A stretch of 64,000 nucleotides of DNA from positions 238,917 to 302,916 of the forward strand of contig JBBSQL010000001.1 in assembly GCA_038257845.1 (NCBI GenBank), read 5' to 3'. Origin of the DNA: JAFDXJ01 sp038257845. GTDB taxonomy: Bacteria > Bacteroidota > Bacteroidia > Chitinophagales > Chitinophagaceae. A model generated the notes under the pieces. It was not told where the DNA came from. It did not search any database and saw only the letters and a program-made list of their open reading frames with translations. Within the stretch, counting starts at the first letter, position 1; each line of letters starts with the position of its first letter. Position numbers and translations under genes: made by a program. Below, piece after piece: positions 9,666 through 19,329 of the stretch.

Positions 9666-10898
9666 CTATGCATCCATTTCACCGGCAATCAAATTCAGGC
9701 TACTCAATACAACCACTGCATCACTCAGCATACAACCCTGCGTAATTTCATTAAAGGCCTGGTAATAAATAAAACATGGCCTGCGGAAATGTAAGCGATA
9801 AGGTGTACGGCCGCCGTCACTAATCAAATAAAATCCGAGTTCGCCATTTGCACCTTCCACGCAATTATATACTTCGCCAACAGGAATTTCCGTTTCGCCC
9901 ATGACAATTTTGAAATGCCATATCAAGGCTTCCATTTTTGTATAAACATCCTGCTTGGGTGGTAAATAATATTCCGGCGCATCCGCATGAAATACTTCTG
10001 CTTCAGCTCCTTTAAATTCCTGTACTTTTTTATAAGCCTGTTCGATAATGGAAAGGCTTTGCCACATTTCCTGGTTTCGCACTAAAAACCGGTCGTAACA
10101 ATCACCCGTTTTTCCAACAGGAATTTTGAAATCAAAATCTTCGTAACTACTATATGGCGTATGCACGCGAACATCATAATCCACGCCGGCTGCACGAAGA
10201 TTTGGGCCGGTAAATCCGTAATTCAAAGCCCTTTCAGCACTGATCGGACCCGCCCCAATCGTGCGTTCCATAAAGATCCTGTTTCTTTGAAGGAGCGCTT
10301 CAAATTCTTTCAATACGCCGGGATATTCTTTTAGGAATTTCTCCAGTTTGGTAAATGCGATGTTATTAAAATTTCTTTCAAATCCGCCAATGCGGCCAAT
10401 ATTTGTAGTAAGCCTTGAACCGCATATTTCTTCATAAATTTCATAAATAAGTTCGCGGTATTGCATCACGTATAAAAACACAGACAATGCCCCGGTATCA
10501 ACGCCAACAATAGAGTTACAAATCAAGTGGTCCGAAATCCGCGCCAATTCCATAATAATGACACGCAAATAATCAACGCGTTTAGGAATTTTTACCCTTA
10601 ATAATTTTTCGCAGGTAATATGCCAGCCCATATTATTAATGGGTGACGAGCAATAGTTGAGCCGGTCCGTTAAAGTAGTAATCTGGTATAATGGCCTTCT
10701 CTCTGCAATCTTTTCAAAAGCCCTGTGAATATAGCCAATCGTTTGTTCTGAAGAAATCAAGCGCTCGCCATCCATCTCCAGGATATTCTGAAATACACCA
10801 TGCGTTGCAGGGTGCGTTGGGCCCATGTTTAACGTGGTCGTCTTTTTTTCAATAGAACCTTCCGGCAATTTGATATTGGGAAAAATAAGATCAGACAT
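9666..10898 (-). CDS. nuoD: NADH-quinone oxidoreductase subunit D
   Basis: The 49-kDa-like subunit that forms the quinone-reducing site with NuoB. At 410 residues it is a stand-alone NuoD, not a NuoCD fusion. Family marks include LNMGPTHPATHGVF near residue 25 (with the quinone-site His), CSPINNMGWHI, RIGGFERNFNN and the C-terminal SSLNLIAGEMDA. The C-terminal residue is Ala, where many NuoD proteins end in Arg. The start lies 31 bases after nuoC. Confidence 0.97.
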   Translation of the reverse strand: MSDLIFPNIKLPEGSIEKKTTTLNMGPTHPATHGVFQNILEMDGERLISSEQTIGYIHRAFEKIAERRPLYQITTLTDRLNYCSSPINNMGWHITCEKLLRVKIPKRVDYLRVIIMELARISDHLICNSIVGVDTGALSVFLYVMQYRELIYEIYEEICGSRLTTNIGRIGGFERNFNNIAFTKLEKFLKEYPGVLKEFEALLQRNRIFMERTIGAGPISAERALNYGFTGPNLRAAGVDYDVRVHTPYSSYEDFDFKIPVGKTGDCYDRFLVRNQEMWQSLSIIEQAYKKVQEFKGAEAEVFHADAPEYYLPPKQDVYTKMEALIWHFKIVMGETEIPVGEVYNCVEGANGELGFYLISDGGRTPYRLHFRRPCFIYYQAFNEITQGCMLSDAVVVLSSLNLIAGEMDA

Positions 10899-10929
10899 CC
10901 TGTTTATATTTATCTTCTATTTTAAAAAA

Positions 10930-11448
10930 TTATAATACCGAACTTCCGCGGCCAAACATTTCATCATCCTTATCAATCCTGGTTTGATCTTCCATCGGGT
11001 ATTCTTTCCGCATAGGGAAATAATCCATTTCATCCACATTCTGAATTCTTTTCAGGTTGGGATGACCCACGAAATTAATTCCAAAAAAATCATAGGTTTC
11101 TCTTTCCAGCCAGTTCGCAGATTGATATAATCCTGTTGCTGTAAAAATATCCGGATTTTCTATGGAAGTAAAAACTTTATACCTGATCCGCACATTATCC
11201 TGCAGGTTATGCAAGTGATATACGATGGCTAATTCACGGCCTTTCTGATCGGGATAATGCACTGCGCAAATATCCGTGAGAAAACGAAAGCGCAATATTT
11301 CATCATCAAATAAAAACTGCATTAGTTTCAGGTTTTTAACTTTCGGTGTTTCAATATTGAGCATCTCATAAGGATCGAGGAAAAAGCTAATTTCTTCTCC
11401 AAATTTTTCTGAAAGTCGTTCCTGAATATATTGATTCGTTATTTCCAT
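10930..11448 (-). CDS. nuoC: NADH-quinone oxidoreductase subunit C
   Basis: The 30-kDa subunit of the complex I peripheral arm, 172 residues. The signature around residues 105-135 (SANWLERETYDFFGINFVGH) followed by MRKEYPMEDQ is characteristic. The protein is encoded separately from nuoD. It lies 30 bases downstream of nuoB and is co-directional with all neighbours. Confidence 0.95.
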   Translation of the reverse strand: MEITNQYIQERLSEKFGEEISFFLDPYEMLNIETPKVKNLKLMQFLFDDEILRFRFLTDICAVHYPDQKGRELAIVYHLHNLQDNVRIRYKVFTSIENPDIFTATGLYQSANWLERETYDFFGINFVGHPNLKRIQNVDEMDYFPMRKEYPMEDQTRIDKDDEMFGRGSSVL

Positions 11449-11478
11449 ATTTGTAACAATGCTATTAAAGCAAATGGT

Positions 11479-12069
11479 TTATTGAATATCATAACTATTG
11501 AGTAAAGCTTTATAATGCTGGCTGTTCCTGCGTCTCAGGCTTTCATTATGCACCAGGTTCTGGATTCTCAGCACACCATCCAATACTGCTTCCGGCCTTG
11601 GCGGACAACCTGGAATATAAACATCAACCGGTATTATTTGATCAATTCCTTGTAATACAGAATAGGAATCAAAAATACCTCCTGAAGATGCGCAGGCACC
11701 CATTGCTAAAACCCATCTTGGTTCGGCCATTTGCAAATACACCTGTTTCACAATGGGCGCCATTTTTTTAGCAATGGTTCCCATTACCATGAGGAGGTCA
11801 CATTGCCGTGGTGTAAATCCCAAACGCTCGGAACCAAAGCGGGCGAGATCGTAATGCGAGCCCATAGTAGCCATGAATTCAATACCGCAGCAGGATGTGG
11901 CAAAAGGTAATGGCCAAATAGAATTTTTGCGGGCCAATCCAACTATTTTTTCAAATTTTGTTGCATAAAATCCTTCCCCTTCCAATCCCTCAGGCAAATC
12001 AGTAAAGCCAATGGCATCACTAATTTTTGGATTTTGAGGGTTTACATTAAATCTTACCGGTCTTGCCAT
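11479..12069 (-). CDS. nuoB: NADH-quinone oxidoreductase subunit B
   Basis: Carries terminal [4Fe-4S] cluster N2, which reduces quinone. Ligands are Cys60 and Cys61 in ATSCCGIEFM, Cys126 in AMGACASSGG and Cys155 in YIPGCPPRPEA. The 196-residue length is normal. A 30-residue N-terminal extension precedes the conserved domain. It is separated from nuoA by 54 bases of AT-rich spacer. Confidence 0.97.
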   Translation of the reverse strand: MARPVRFNVNPQNPKISDAIGFTDLPEGLEGEGFYATKFEKIVGLARKNSIWPLPFATSCCGIEFMATMGSHYDLARFGSERLGFTPRQCDLLMVMGTIAKKMAPIVKQVYLQMAEPRWVLAMGACASSGGIFDSYSVLQGIDQIIPVDVYIPGCPPRPEAVLDGVLRIQNLVHNESLRRRNSQHYKALLNSYDIQ

Positions 12070-12123
12070 GATATATATTTTTTTTAGAAAAATGACGGTT
12101 CATTTTTCATAAACTCTTTTTAA

Positions 12124-12540
12124 TTACTCTTCCCAGTTCAAAGCGCCTCTTTTTATAATGTAGAAAAAACCTATAATAAAAAAAGAAGTAAATAATAGCA
12201 CTTCACCAAATCCAGTCCAGCCGAGTGATTTAAAATTCACTGCGTAAGGATAAAAGAAAATAACTTCCACATCAAACAACACGAAGAGTATAGCCACTAA
12301 AAAATATTTGATGGCGATTGGCTGTCGCGCGTCGCCATGGCTTGGTATTCCACTCGTAAAATTTTCCAGTTTATCCGCAGTTTTTCTTTTAGGGCCGATA
12401 AAAGCGGAAGCTACCAGCATGGTGGCAATAAATCCAATTACGAAAATTAATTGTAACGCGATCGGCGCATAATCTGTGGCTGAGCCTGTTACAGGAATTT
12501 GAGCTAAGATTTGAAGGAAGGGCATACACTTATTTTGCAT
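12124..12540 (-). CDS. nuoA: NADH-quinone oxidoreductase subunit A
   Basis: Three-helix membrane subunit of complex I and first gene of the operon. The family segment ENFTSGIPSHGDARQPIAIKYFLVAILFVLFDVEVIFFYPYA is split here by position: ENFTSGIPSHGD near residue 60 and FDVEVIFFYPYA near residue 97. The ATG at 12540 is the longest start. An internal ATG at 12525 (Met6) is equally plausible, and is favoured if the candidate -7 box just upstream is real, because the transcript would then begin at or near 12540. Confidence 0.93.
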   Translation of the reverse strand: MQNKCMPFLQILAQIPVTGSATDYAPIALQLIFVIGFIATMLVASAFIGPKRKTADKLENFTSGIPSHGDARQPIAIKYFLVAILFVLFDVEVIFFYPYAVNFKSLGWTGFGEVLLFTSFFIIGFFYIIKRGALNWEE

Positions 12541-12542
12541 TG

Positions 12543-12550
12543 CAAAAATA
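12543..12550 (-). promoter_or_regulatory. candidate -7 element for the nuo operon
   Basis: On the minus strand this reads TATTTTTG, an exact match to the Bacteroidetes -7 consensus TAnnTTTG. A TTTG lies upstream at about 12565-12568, but the 14-base spacing is shorter than usual, so the -33 match is weak. The short gap between the upstream terminator (12571-12598) and nuoA requires any dedicated promoter to be about here. Confidence 0.3.
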
Positions 12551-12570
12551 GTGCAAGTAGCTCACAAAGA

Positions 12571-12598
12571 AAAACTCCACTTTCGTGGAGTTTTTTTT
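12571..12598. terminator. intrinsic terminator between the TPR gene and nuoA
   Basis: Stem arms AAAACTCCAC and GTGGAGTTTT pair exactly over 10 bases around a TTTC loop. A T8 run follows on plus and a T5 run follows on minus. It lies downstream of the minus-strand TPR gene (stop at 12616) and upstream of nuoA, so it should separate the two transcription units. Confidence 0.8.
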
Positions 12599-12615
12599 AT
12601 AATGAATTTATAATC

Positions 12616-14322
12616 TTATTTTTTGCCTTTGCTTTTATCTGCCTGAGATTTGGTTGTGCCCGATTTACCACCACCATCTTTTCTTTTATCTCTTGCTTTT
12701 ATTAATATATCCAGGTATTGCTTGTATTGTGCATTGGAAGAATCAAATTGTAATGCTTTTTGAAATTCCATAATGGAACTGTCATAATCCTGCTTTTGAT
12801 TGACATAATAACCGCCCAACAAAGCATGATAGTAAGCAATCGTAGTTCCGTACTTGGTCGTATCACTCAACAAAAAATTAATATAATTGTTCATTGGTAT
12901 AACTGCGGCAGCACCGGTTGTATCCATTCCCTGGGCCACATCTACTAACCCTTTGTATCCATAAATCTGGTCAGGGTATTTTTCCATATATTTTTGAAAC
13001 ATCGTATCTGCCAAAGCATAATCTTTCAGCGCCAGTGCAGCATCGCCCAGGTCATATATATCCCTGTTAGAAGGATTGGGATTCATGGCATAAGATTTTT
13101 TTAGCCATTCCACACGCTCAGCAGGTTTGTCTATTTTTTTATACAAATAAGCAATCGTATCTATATAGGATAATTTATTTTTCAGTACAGTGTCCATTTC
13201 AACTGCCTTAGAAAGATAACTTACTGCAGAATCTTCATAACCTGACATGCTTTTAAATACCCTTCCTGCGAAAGCATAGTCTGTGGGTTTTAATTGAGAT
13301 GCAGGCATTGACACTAAAAATTTCTGCAAGTAATTTAATGATTTTACTGAATCACCCAGCCTGTTGTAGTCATACGCATATAATAAAGGTAAACGTGGAT
13401 AATCTCTACATTCACCATTACTCATTTCATCTGCTTTTGCCAGTGATTCCTGGTATTTTCCGGCACGGAATAAATAGTCTCCCACAAAAAATTCTGTATT
13501 ACAATCCTTATCTGCATTGGCGACATACTTATCCAAAAATTCTTTTGCTGCATTGATATCCCTTTCCTGGTAGTATTCAAAATAATCGTGGTACACAGGT
13601 GCAAATTTCGGGTCGGCAGCAATGGCTTTTCCAAACCATTCATTCATGGAAGGCAAGTTATTTTGAGAACGATATACCCGTCCAATGCGCCAGTAAGCGG
13701 CTGCATATTTAGGATCACGCACTGTGGCATCACGGAAAGCTTCTACTGCTTCACCACCTTTATCGCTGGTCAATTTTAAATAACACAGCCCAAGATTTAT
13801 ATCAATATCGGGGTTTGTAAGATCTATTGCTTTGGCACGGGTTAGTACATCAATACCATATTGGGGATCTCCAATCTGGCTGCTTCCATCTGCTTCAGCA
13901 CGACCAATTGCATTTAAAATATCCGGATTTTCAGCGCCCCTTCTACCTTTCGTATTGGTTATGGCTGCTTCAAACCGTTGCCTTGCTTCAGCATTTTTTC
14001 CCTCTAAAACTTCCACATGTCCCATACCGATCCAGATGTATGGATCATTCACACCATCTGTCAGGGCCTTTTGGTACAAAGTTTTAGCTTTTTCCAGGTC
14101 GGATTTGTTTCCGGATAAGCCATATTCTGCTATATAAGCCTGGCCTAACCAGTAAATGCCAGGTACTTCTTTTGGTTTATCGGCTACCACTTTTTCAAGC
14201 GTTTGAACCGCACTTTGATTACGCTGGTAATATAAAAATTTGACCCCATCGGCTACAGATTGTGAAAATGTTGCGGATGAAAAAAATACGCCTAAGAATA
14301 GGGCAAGGATTGTTTTCTTCAT
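12616..14322 (-). CDS. exported TPR-repeat protein
   Basis: Predicted periplasmic tetratricopeptide-repeat protein of about 568 residues; TPR arrays usually scaffold protein complexes. I choose the Met at 14322 because it gives a classic signal peptide (MKKTILALFLGVFFSSATFSQS); the longer frame to 14364 would bury it. Many helix pairs show TPR residues, for example YWLGQAYIAEYG, YIWIGMGHVEVLEGKNAEA and AYWRIGRVYRSQNN. The tail is Lys/Gly/Ser-rich. It sits downstream of a PstS-like lipoprotein and is probably co-transcribed with it. Such gene sets often accompany TonB/ExbBD energising genes in this lineage, but none is in the window. Confidence 0.8.
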   Translation of the reverse strand: MKKTILALFLGVFFSSATFSQSVADGVKFLYYQRNQSAVQTLEKVVADKPKEVPGIYWLGQAYIAEYGLSGNKSDLEKAKTLYQKALTDGVNDPYIWIGMGHVEVLEGKNAEARQRFEAAITNTKGRRGAENPDILNAIGRAEADGSSQIGDPQYGIDVLTRAKAIDLTNPDIDINLGLCYLKLTSDKGGEAVEAFRDATVRDPKYAAAYWRIGRVYRSQNNLPSMNEWFGKAIAADPKFAPVYHDYFEYYQERDINAAKEFLDKYVANADKDCNTEFFVGDYLFRAGKYQESLAKADEMSNGECRDYPRLPLLYAYDYNRLGDSVKSLNYLQKFLVSMPASQLKPTDYAFAGRVFKSMSGYEDSAVSYLSKAVEMDTVLKNKLSYIDTIAYLYKKIDKPAERVEWLKKSYAMNPNPSNRDIYDLGDAALALKDYALADTMFQKYMEKYPDQIYGYKGLVDVAQGMDTTGAAAVIPMNNYINFLLSDTTKYGTTIAYYHALLGGYYVNQKQDYDSSIMEFQKALQFDSSNAQYKQYLDILIKARDKRKDGGGKSGTTKSQADKSKGKK

Positions 14323-14360
14323 AATTGTCTTCTTTTTTCGTTTTATAATTAAGAGATTTA

Positions 14361-15278
14361 TCATTTTTCAATGATAACTTTTCGGATGCCAAAGTAAATT
14401 TTTGCGGGCACAAGATAACTTCTTTTAAAAATCAGTTGCCCTCTTTCTATCATCATGAAATCTACAAATCCACTTCCCAGGCCTGCTGCATTTTCCTTTA
14501 ATATATAATACAAAGGTCGTACCAAAGGATATTGTCCATACATGATCGTTGCCTGCGAGGGTTTTGCAAAAATTCCTTCACCACAACTATCACATGCCAA
14601 TAATGCAAACCGGATATTTTTTGAATACCCTTTCACTTCAGGATCATCTTCATTTACTACCCAACTCGAACCCACCAATCCTATAGCGTCTTTATTTTTT
14701 GAAATGAAATCTATGACACCCATACTATTTTTGGCCGCTTCTACATTTTTCCCGAATGACTTGCCACGAACAACTGAATCCAGTAAATAACGTACAGTAC
14801 TCGTAGCATTGTCCCCATCCACAACTATTTGCAACGAAGTGTCTGTACCATTTAAAACATTTCTCAATTGATCCATCGTAAAAACACTGTCACGCCCTTC
14901 CTTATTGATAATCACTGCTACAGCATCATACGCCAGCACATCCCAGGTAGGCTTATAACCCAGTGAAGCCGTCATTTTTTTACTCTCCTCATCCGATAAG
15001 CCTTTGGCAACAATGATCATTCTCGTACTATCATTTGCCAGGTCCCGAAAACAATCCGCCTCCGGTTTATAGCTTGCTATAATATGTGCATCCGGATTTG
15101 AAAACTCATATACTTTTATTTGTTCACTGATAACCGGTTTAAAACTTTCGTCAACACTTATATGAATTGTTCCCTGTGTTGGTGAATCATATACGACTTT
15201 ATCATTTTTATCTTTACAGGACATCAGCAAACTAAACTGGCAAAACAACAAAAAACCCAATATAAAATTTCGTTTCAT
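14361..15278 (-). CDS. PstS-like phosphate-type substrate-binding lipoprotein
   Basis: Extracytoplasmic solute-binding protein of the PstS-like type-2 periplasmic-binding fold, 305 residues. The N-terminus MKRNFILGFLLFCQFSLLMSC has a lipobox ending at Cys21, so it is probably lipid-anchored. Conserved features include GTIHISVDESFKPVISEQIKVYE, VDGDNATSTVRYLLDSV (the phosphate-loop region) and IDFISKNKDAIGLVGSSWV. No pstCAB permease genes are adjacent, which is unlike a standard phosphate transporter and suggests a sensing or accessory role; the ligand is inferred. The ORF overlaps the longer but unlikely start of the TPR gene downstream. Confidence 0.75.
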   Translation of the reverse strand: MKRNFILGFLLFCQFSLLMSCKDKNDKVVYDSPTQGTIHISVDESFKPVISEQIKVYEFSNPDAHIIASYKPEADCFRDLANDSTRMIIVAKGLSDEESKKMTASLGYKPTWDVLAYDAVAVIINKEGRDSVFTMDQLRNVLNGTDTSLQIVVDGDNATSTVRYLLDSVVRGKSFGKNVEAAKNSMGVIDFISKNKDAIGLVGSSWVVNEDDPEVKGYSKNIRFALLACDSCGEGIFAKPSQATIMYGQYPLVRPLYYILKENAAGLGSGFVDFMMIERGQLIFKRSYLVPAKIYFGIRKVIIEK

Positions 15279-15287
15279 TTTCCAGTC

Positions 15288-15521
15288 TTAGTATTCTTTT
15301 TGAAAGCCGCGGTATAATCTGAACCCGCCATAAATTAAACAAAGTACCCCAAAACTATTCCTGATCATCGGGTCATAAGAACTTAAAGTTGTTAGATTCC
15401 ATTTCTCAGCAAAAAAAGAGATAACCCCAATACTTATAATCAGTAACCCCATCGCGATGTTATATATCGTCCGTGACTGCCTGTACCGCTTTGCTCTCTT
15501 TGTTTCTATTGATTCATTCAT
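15288..15521 (-). CDS. small two-helix membrane protein
   Basis: Uncharacterised protein of about 77 residues if it starts at the Met at 15521 (MNESIETKRAKRY); an upstream Met at 15551 would add ten unlikely residues. A basic N-terminus precedes two hydrophobic segments (IYNIAMGLLIISIGVISFF and SFGVLCLIYGGFRLY). It lies 9 bases upstream of the PstS-like gene, so it probably heads the three-gene minus operon. Function unknown. Confidence 0.65.
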   Translation of the reverse strand: MNESIETKRAKRYRQSRTIYNIAMGLLIISIGVISFFAEKWNLTTLSSYDPMIRNSFGVLCLIYGGFRLYRGFQKEY

Positions 15522-15814
15522 ATTTGTTGAAGGATTTTTCCAGGTTGGCAAGATAATAATTTTTAAATAACTGTCGTATGGATTAATTTTTTTAAATTAA
15601 TTCAATTGATGCTAATGATTCATTTTAATTCAATTTCCATAAAATCACATATTTTCAACAGCCGGATATTGATAGCAAAGCTTAAAAATATAACATGGCT
15701 TGTATATTTGCCTTTAAAAATAACGTCACAGGTATTATTTAATATTAAAAAAGACATTCCCGGAAACAATTGTGATGCATGTCTTTTAAAAGCCGGCATC
15801 AAAAAAATGATTAC

Positions 15815-17173
15815 ATGAAAAAGATTTCAATTCCCCAGGGCACACGCGATTTTGCAAAAGACACGATTTATAAACGAGAATTCATTTTTAAAACAATCAG
15901 GGAAACCTTTGAACTGCACGGCTTTGAACCATTGGAGACGCCGGCTATGGAAAACCTTGAAACATTAATGGGTAAATATGGTGAAGAAGGTGATCAGCTC
16001 ATTTTCAAAATATTAAATAATGGCCTGGATAATCCTGCGAAGACTGAAAAAGCCAAAGAAGAATTTGAAAAAGTTTTATCCGGTAAAAATACAAGTGGTA
16101 TCACAGAACGCGCACTGCGCTATGACCTCACTATTCCCTTTGCACGATTTGTGGCAATGAATTACGGGCAATTAAATTTCCCTTTTAAACGCTACCAAAT
16201 GCAACCCGTCTGGCGTGCCGACCGGCCGCAAAAAGGAAGATACCGGGAATTTTATCAATGCGATGCAGATATTGTGGGCAGTACTTCTTTATTGAATGAA
16301 ATAGAATTGGCCGAAATATATTCTGAGGTTTTTAATAAACTGAATGTACGCGTTGAAATCTGTATCAACCATCGTAAATTACTAACTGCACTCGCTAATA
16401 TTTGTGACTTATCTGAAAGTGTTCAGGAAATAACAACAGTTATTGATAAGCTTGATAAAGTTGGGTTAGATAAAGTAATTGAATCTTTAAGAATCAAAAA
16501 TATTCCGGAAGATGCTTTGCAAATTATTGAAATTTTCCTGGCCATTGGAGGTAAAAATAAAGAAAAATTAATGCAGGTGGAAGCCTTGCTGGGTAACGAT
16601 CCTGAAGGAAAAGCAGGTATAGATGAATTGAAATATATTTTGGGAATGTTGCCTGGAAATATTGCTGTTAAAATAGACCCGACTTTAGCACGTGGTTTGA
16701 ATTATTACACAGGTGCGATCTTCGAAGTGAAAGCATTGGATGTGGAAATGGGAAGTATTGGTGGTGGCGGCCGTTATGATGATTTGACAGGTTTATTTGG
16801 TGTACCAAATGTTCCGGGAGTTGGTATTAGTTTTGGTGTGGACAGGATTTATGATGTAATGGAAACACTGGTAAATTTTCCCGCAGATATGAAAAAAAAT
16901 GCACAGGTTTTATTTTTTAATACCGGGGAAGATGAATGTAAAAAGATTTTGCAAATCATGCAGCAACTGCGCAAAGAATCAGTGTCATGTGAATTGTTTC
17001 ATGAAAAAACAAAATTTGATAAACAATTTCGCTACGCGGAAAAGAAAAATATTCCTTTCATTGCAATTATAGGAAGCAAAGAATTAGAAGCAGGAAATTG
17101 TGTTATTAAAAATTTGGAATCCGGTGAACAGGTTTCCATTCCGCAAAACGAAATTGTCCATTTTTTCAAATAA
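15815..17173 (+). CDS. hisS: histidyl-tRNA synthetase
   Basis: Charges tRNA-His with histidine (class II synthetase). About 452 residues from the Met at 15815 (MKKISIPQGTRDF, the usual family N-terminus); the longer frame from 15779 adds 12 unlikely residues. Motif 2 is seen at VWRADRPQKGRYREFYQCDADIVG in two parts, the His-specific loops at LARGLNYYTGAIFE and GSIGGGGRYDDL, and motif 3 at GVGISFGVDRIYD. A C-terminal anticodon-binding domain follows (VLFFNTGEDE onward). Stands alone, convergent with the Rieske gene. Confidence 0.96.
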   Translation: MKKISIPQGTRDFAKDTIYKREFIFKTIRETFELHGFEPLETPAMENLETLMGKYGEEGDQLIFKILNNGLDNPAKTEKAKEEFEKVLSGKNTSGITERALRYDLTIPFARFVAMNYGQLNFPFKRYQMQPVWRADRPQKGRYREFYQCDADIVGSTSLLNEIELAEIYSEVFNKLNVRVEICINHRKLLTALANICDLSESVQEITTVIDKLDKVGLDKVIESLRIKNIPEDALQIIEIFLAIGGKNKEKLMQVEALLGNDPEGKAGIDELKYILGMLPGNIAVKIDPTLARGLNYYTGAIFEVKALDVEMGSIGGGGRYDDLTGLFGVPNVPGVGISFGVDRIYDVMETLVNFPADMKKNAQVLFFNTGEDECKKILQIMQQLRKESVSCELFHEKTKFDKQFRYAEKKNIPFIAIIGSKELEAGNCVIKNLESGEQVSIPQNEIVHFFK

Positions 17174-17185
17174 TCCCAGATTATT

Positions 17186-18265
17186 TTATTGCATAAAATT
17201 TGCCAGCAAAGTATGAAAATGATGGGTGCCTTTTTCATGCTTCACGGAATATCTTCCCTTATTATAAAACCTGGAACGCACGCCTTCCTGTACTTTTTCT
17301 ACAATATATTCATCTTCCATTTCCACGGTATCAAGTCCGCTTCCGGCACCCTGTCCTAATTTTGATTCATCAAAAACAAATGTGAGAAAAGATACTTTCG
17401 ATTCACTGATTCCAATGGGATTTACAATATTCAGTGACAATCCCCAGGGATAAAAATTGAACATCAAATTGGGGAACACCCAGAAATAATACGCAGCTAC
17501 ATTTTTACCAAAATCAACCGCATTTTCAGGAATATCAAAACAAGTTTCATCTTTTTTGGCAATACCTAATTGAAGACTGGAGTAAAAAGAAATTTCTGTG
17601 GTGTAAGCGCCAAAATCCAGTTCAGCATTTAATCCCGCATGGACAAATGGTATATGAAACCCTTCGAGGTAATTCTCGCAATACAGCGCCCAATTGGCTT
17701 TAACGCGATAATCTTTGGAAAGATCCGGGCGGAATTGAAGATGTTCCAATGGCATCCAACTGATTCTTTCCATCATATCATCAAAAAAATCATTGGCTTT
17801 AAATTTTGGATGCAAAGAAGTAAACAATAATTTTTCCCATTTAAATAATGGTAATTGATGCAGGTTATCTGCGTCCGTCGGAAAATTTTCCACTTCTTTA
17901 AATTCAGGCATGGAAACAAATTTTCCATCTAAAGAAAAAACCCTTCCATGATATTTACAACGCATGCGATTGATGGAACAGCGTTCATTTACCAATATAT
18001 TTCCCCGGTGCGTACAAACATTGCTCAGGCATTTCAATTCTTTTTTTTCATCCTGTGTAACCACCAACGGCTCATTGATAAAACCGGGTAATAACATAAA
18101 AGGTAATGCACCCGGCGTTGTCAATTCATCCATGCATGCGGCATATTGCCAGCAATTCGCAAAGATCTTTTCTTTTGCCTGTTCAAAATAAATTGGAGAT
18201 GTGTAAAAATCAGTATGAATGGTATGCGCTTTTGCAATATCGGGGTCCACAAATAAGCGGCTCAT
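17186..18265 (-). CDS. Rieske-type aromatic-ring-hydroxylating/choline monooxygenase-like oxygenase, alpha subunit
   Basis: Terminal oxygenase of the Rieske non-haem iron family, 359 residues. [2Fe-2S] ligands are Cys84, His86, Cys103 and His106 (CTHRGN and CKYHGRVF). Mononuclear iron ligands are His204 and His209 in EGFHIPFVH, with Asp318 in VEMEDEYIVE as the third. No reductase or ferredoxin gene is adjacent, so the electron donor must be elsewhere. Substrate cannot be told; the family includes choline and carnitine oxygenases as well as aromatic dioxygenases. Confidence 0.85.
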   Translation of the reverse strand: MSRLFVDPDIAKAHTIHTDFYTSPIYFEQAKEKIFANCWQYAACMDELTTPGALPFMLLPGFINEPLVVTQDEKKELKCLSNVCTHRGNILVNERCSINRMRCKYHGRVFSLDGKFVSMPEFKEVENFPTDADNLHQLPLFKWEKLLFTSLHPKFKANDFFDDMMERISWMPLEHLQFRPDLSKDYRVKANWALYCENYLEGFHIPFVHAGLNAELDFGAYTTEISFYSSLQLGIAKKDETCFDIPENAVDFGKNVAAYYFWVFPNLMFNFYPWGLSLNIVNPIGISESKVSFLTFVFDESKLGQGAGSGLDTVEMEDEYIVEKVQEGVRSRFYNKGRYSVKHEKGTHHFHTLLANFMQ

Positions 18266-18375
18266 GCAGTTTAGTTTTTAATTAAAGATATATAAACAAT
18301 GATGGGTATAAAAAAAATCTGTCCCCGGTTGTTCTTATTCATAATTTTATAATCAATATCAAATCGGTTTTTTGT

Positions 18376-19329
18376 ATGAATGAAAATATTTTAATTGCAG
18401 GCGCGGGTATCAGTGGCTTATCTGTAGCAACTGTATTGACTGAGGCGGGGTACAAAGTAAAAATAATTTCTTCATCCTTTTCACCAAACATTACTTCTGA
18501 CAGGGCTGCAGCATTCTGGTTTCCATATCATATCAGCCATCAAAAGAAATGTATTCCCTGGTGCCAGGAAAGTTATCAAAACTATGAAAAATTATCGCAC
18601 ATTCCATCATCGGGTATAAGTATGGTAAAATTGATAAAAGTTTTACGCACCGGCGCTGACGAAAAAGAACCGGTTTGGAAGTTATTTATGCCGGAAGGAA
18701 GTTGTAAAGAAATGGATAAAAAAAATTTGCCACCCGGGGATTATTTGACTTGCTATGAGATCATCGTTCCTTTAATTGAAACACAGATTTTTCTCCCTTA
18801 TTTGAAAAACAATTTAATTGAAAATGGTGTGGAATTTATAAACAGGCAAATCAATAATCTTGAAGTGCTTTCTGCTGAAGCAAAGATCGTAGTGAATTGT
18901 ACGGGATTAGGAAGCCGGGAACTTTGCCACGATACACAATTAATTCCCGTAAAAGGCCAGGTTGCTTTATTAGCACCTTTACATGGAATGGATATTTTTT
19001 TGGATAATGAAAAGCCTTTATACATTGTTCCAAGAAGAGATGCAATTATTGTTGGCGGCACATACCAGGAAAATATTTTCACAGAAACAACGGAGGAAAA
19101 TGTGTTGGAAAAAATTTTGCAAAATGCGTACGAAGTGTTCCCTTCACTTAAAAATCAAAAACTGCTTGGAAGCTGGGCGGGCTTGAGGCCTTATCGCCGT
19201 GAAGTGCGCGTGGAGCGCGAATCCGGCACAAATATTATTCATAATTATGGCCATGGCGGAAGTGGTTTTACACTGGCATTTGGAAGCGCAGGCGTTGTAA
19301 AAAAAATAATAGAAACATGGGAAAATTAA
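18376..19329 (+). CDS. FAD-dependent D-amino-acid oxidase-like protein
   Basis: DAO-fold flavoenzyme of 317 residues, probably oxidising D-amino acids to 2-oxo acids. The N-terminal dinucleotide motif GAGISGLSVATVL, the segment SDRAAAFWFPYH, the arginine-bearing WAGLRPYRREVRVE (substrate carboxylate region) and the C-terminal GHGGSGFTLAFGSA are typical of D-amino-acid oxidase rather than glycine oxidase. The last 4 bases overlap the 3' end of the convergent radical SAM gene. D-aspartate oxidase is an alternative. Confidence 0.8.
   Translation: MNENILIAGAGISGLSVATVLTEAGYKVKIISSSFSPNITSDRAAAFWFPYHISHQKKCIPWCQESYQNYEKLSHIPSSGISMVKLIKVLRTGADEKEPVWKLFMPEGSCKEMDKKNLPPGDYLTCYEIIVPLIETQIFLPYLKNNLIENGVEFINRQINNLEVLSAEAKIVVNCTGLGSRELCHDTQLIPVKGQVALLAPLHGMDIFLDNEKPLYIVPRRDAIIVGGTYQENIFTETTEENVLEKILQNAYEVFPSLKNQKLLGSWAGLRPYRREVRVERESGTNIIHNYGHGGSGFTLAFGSAGVVKKIIETWEN

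Noticed and set aside
15582..15601. AT-only inverted repeat ATTAATTT/AAATTAAT before hisS
   Set aside because: Eight A/T pairs around TTTT are expected by chance in such AT-rich spacer DNA; no terminator-like GC stem.
15606..15818. 70-codon frame upstream of hisS
   Set aside because: Hydrophobic/Lys mix typical of AT-rich noise and overlaps the hisS start; an opposite-strand frame of similar length covers the same DNA.
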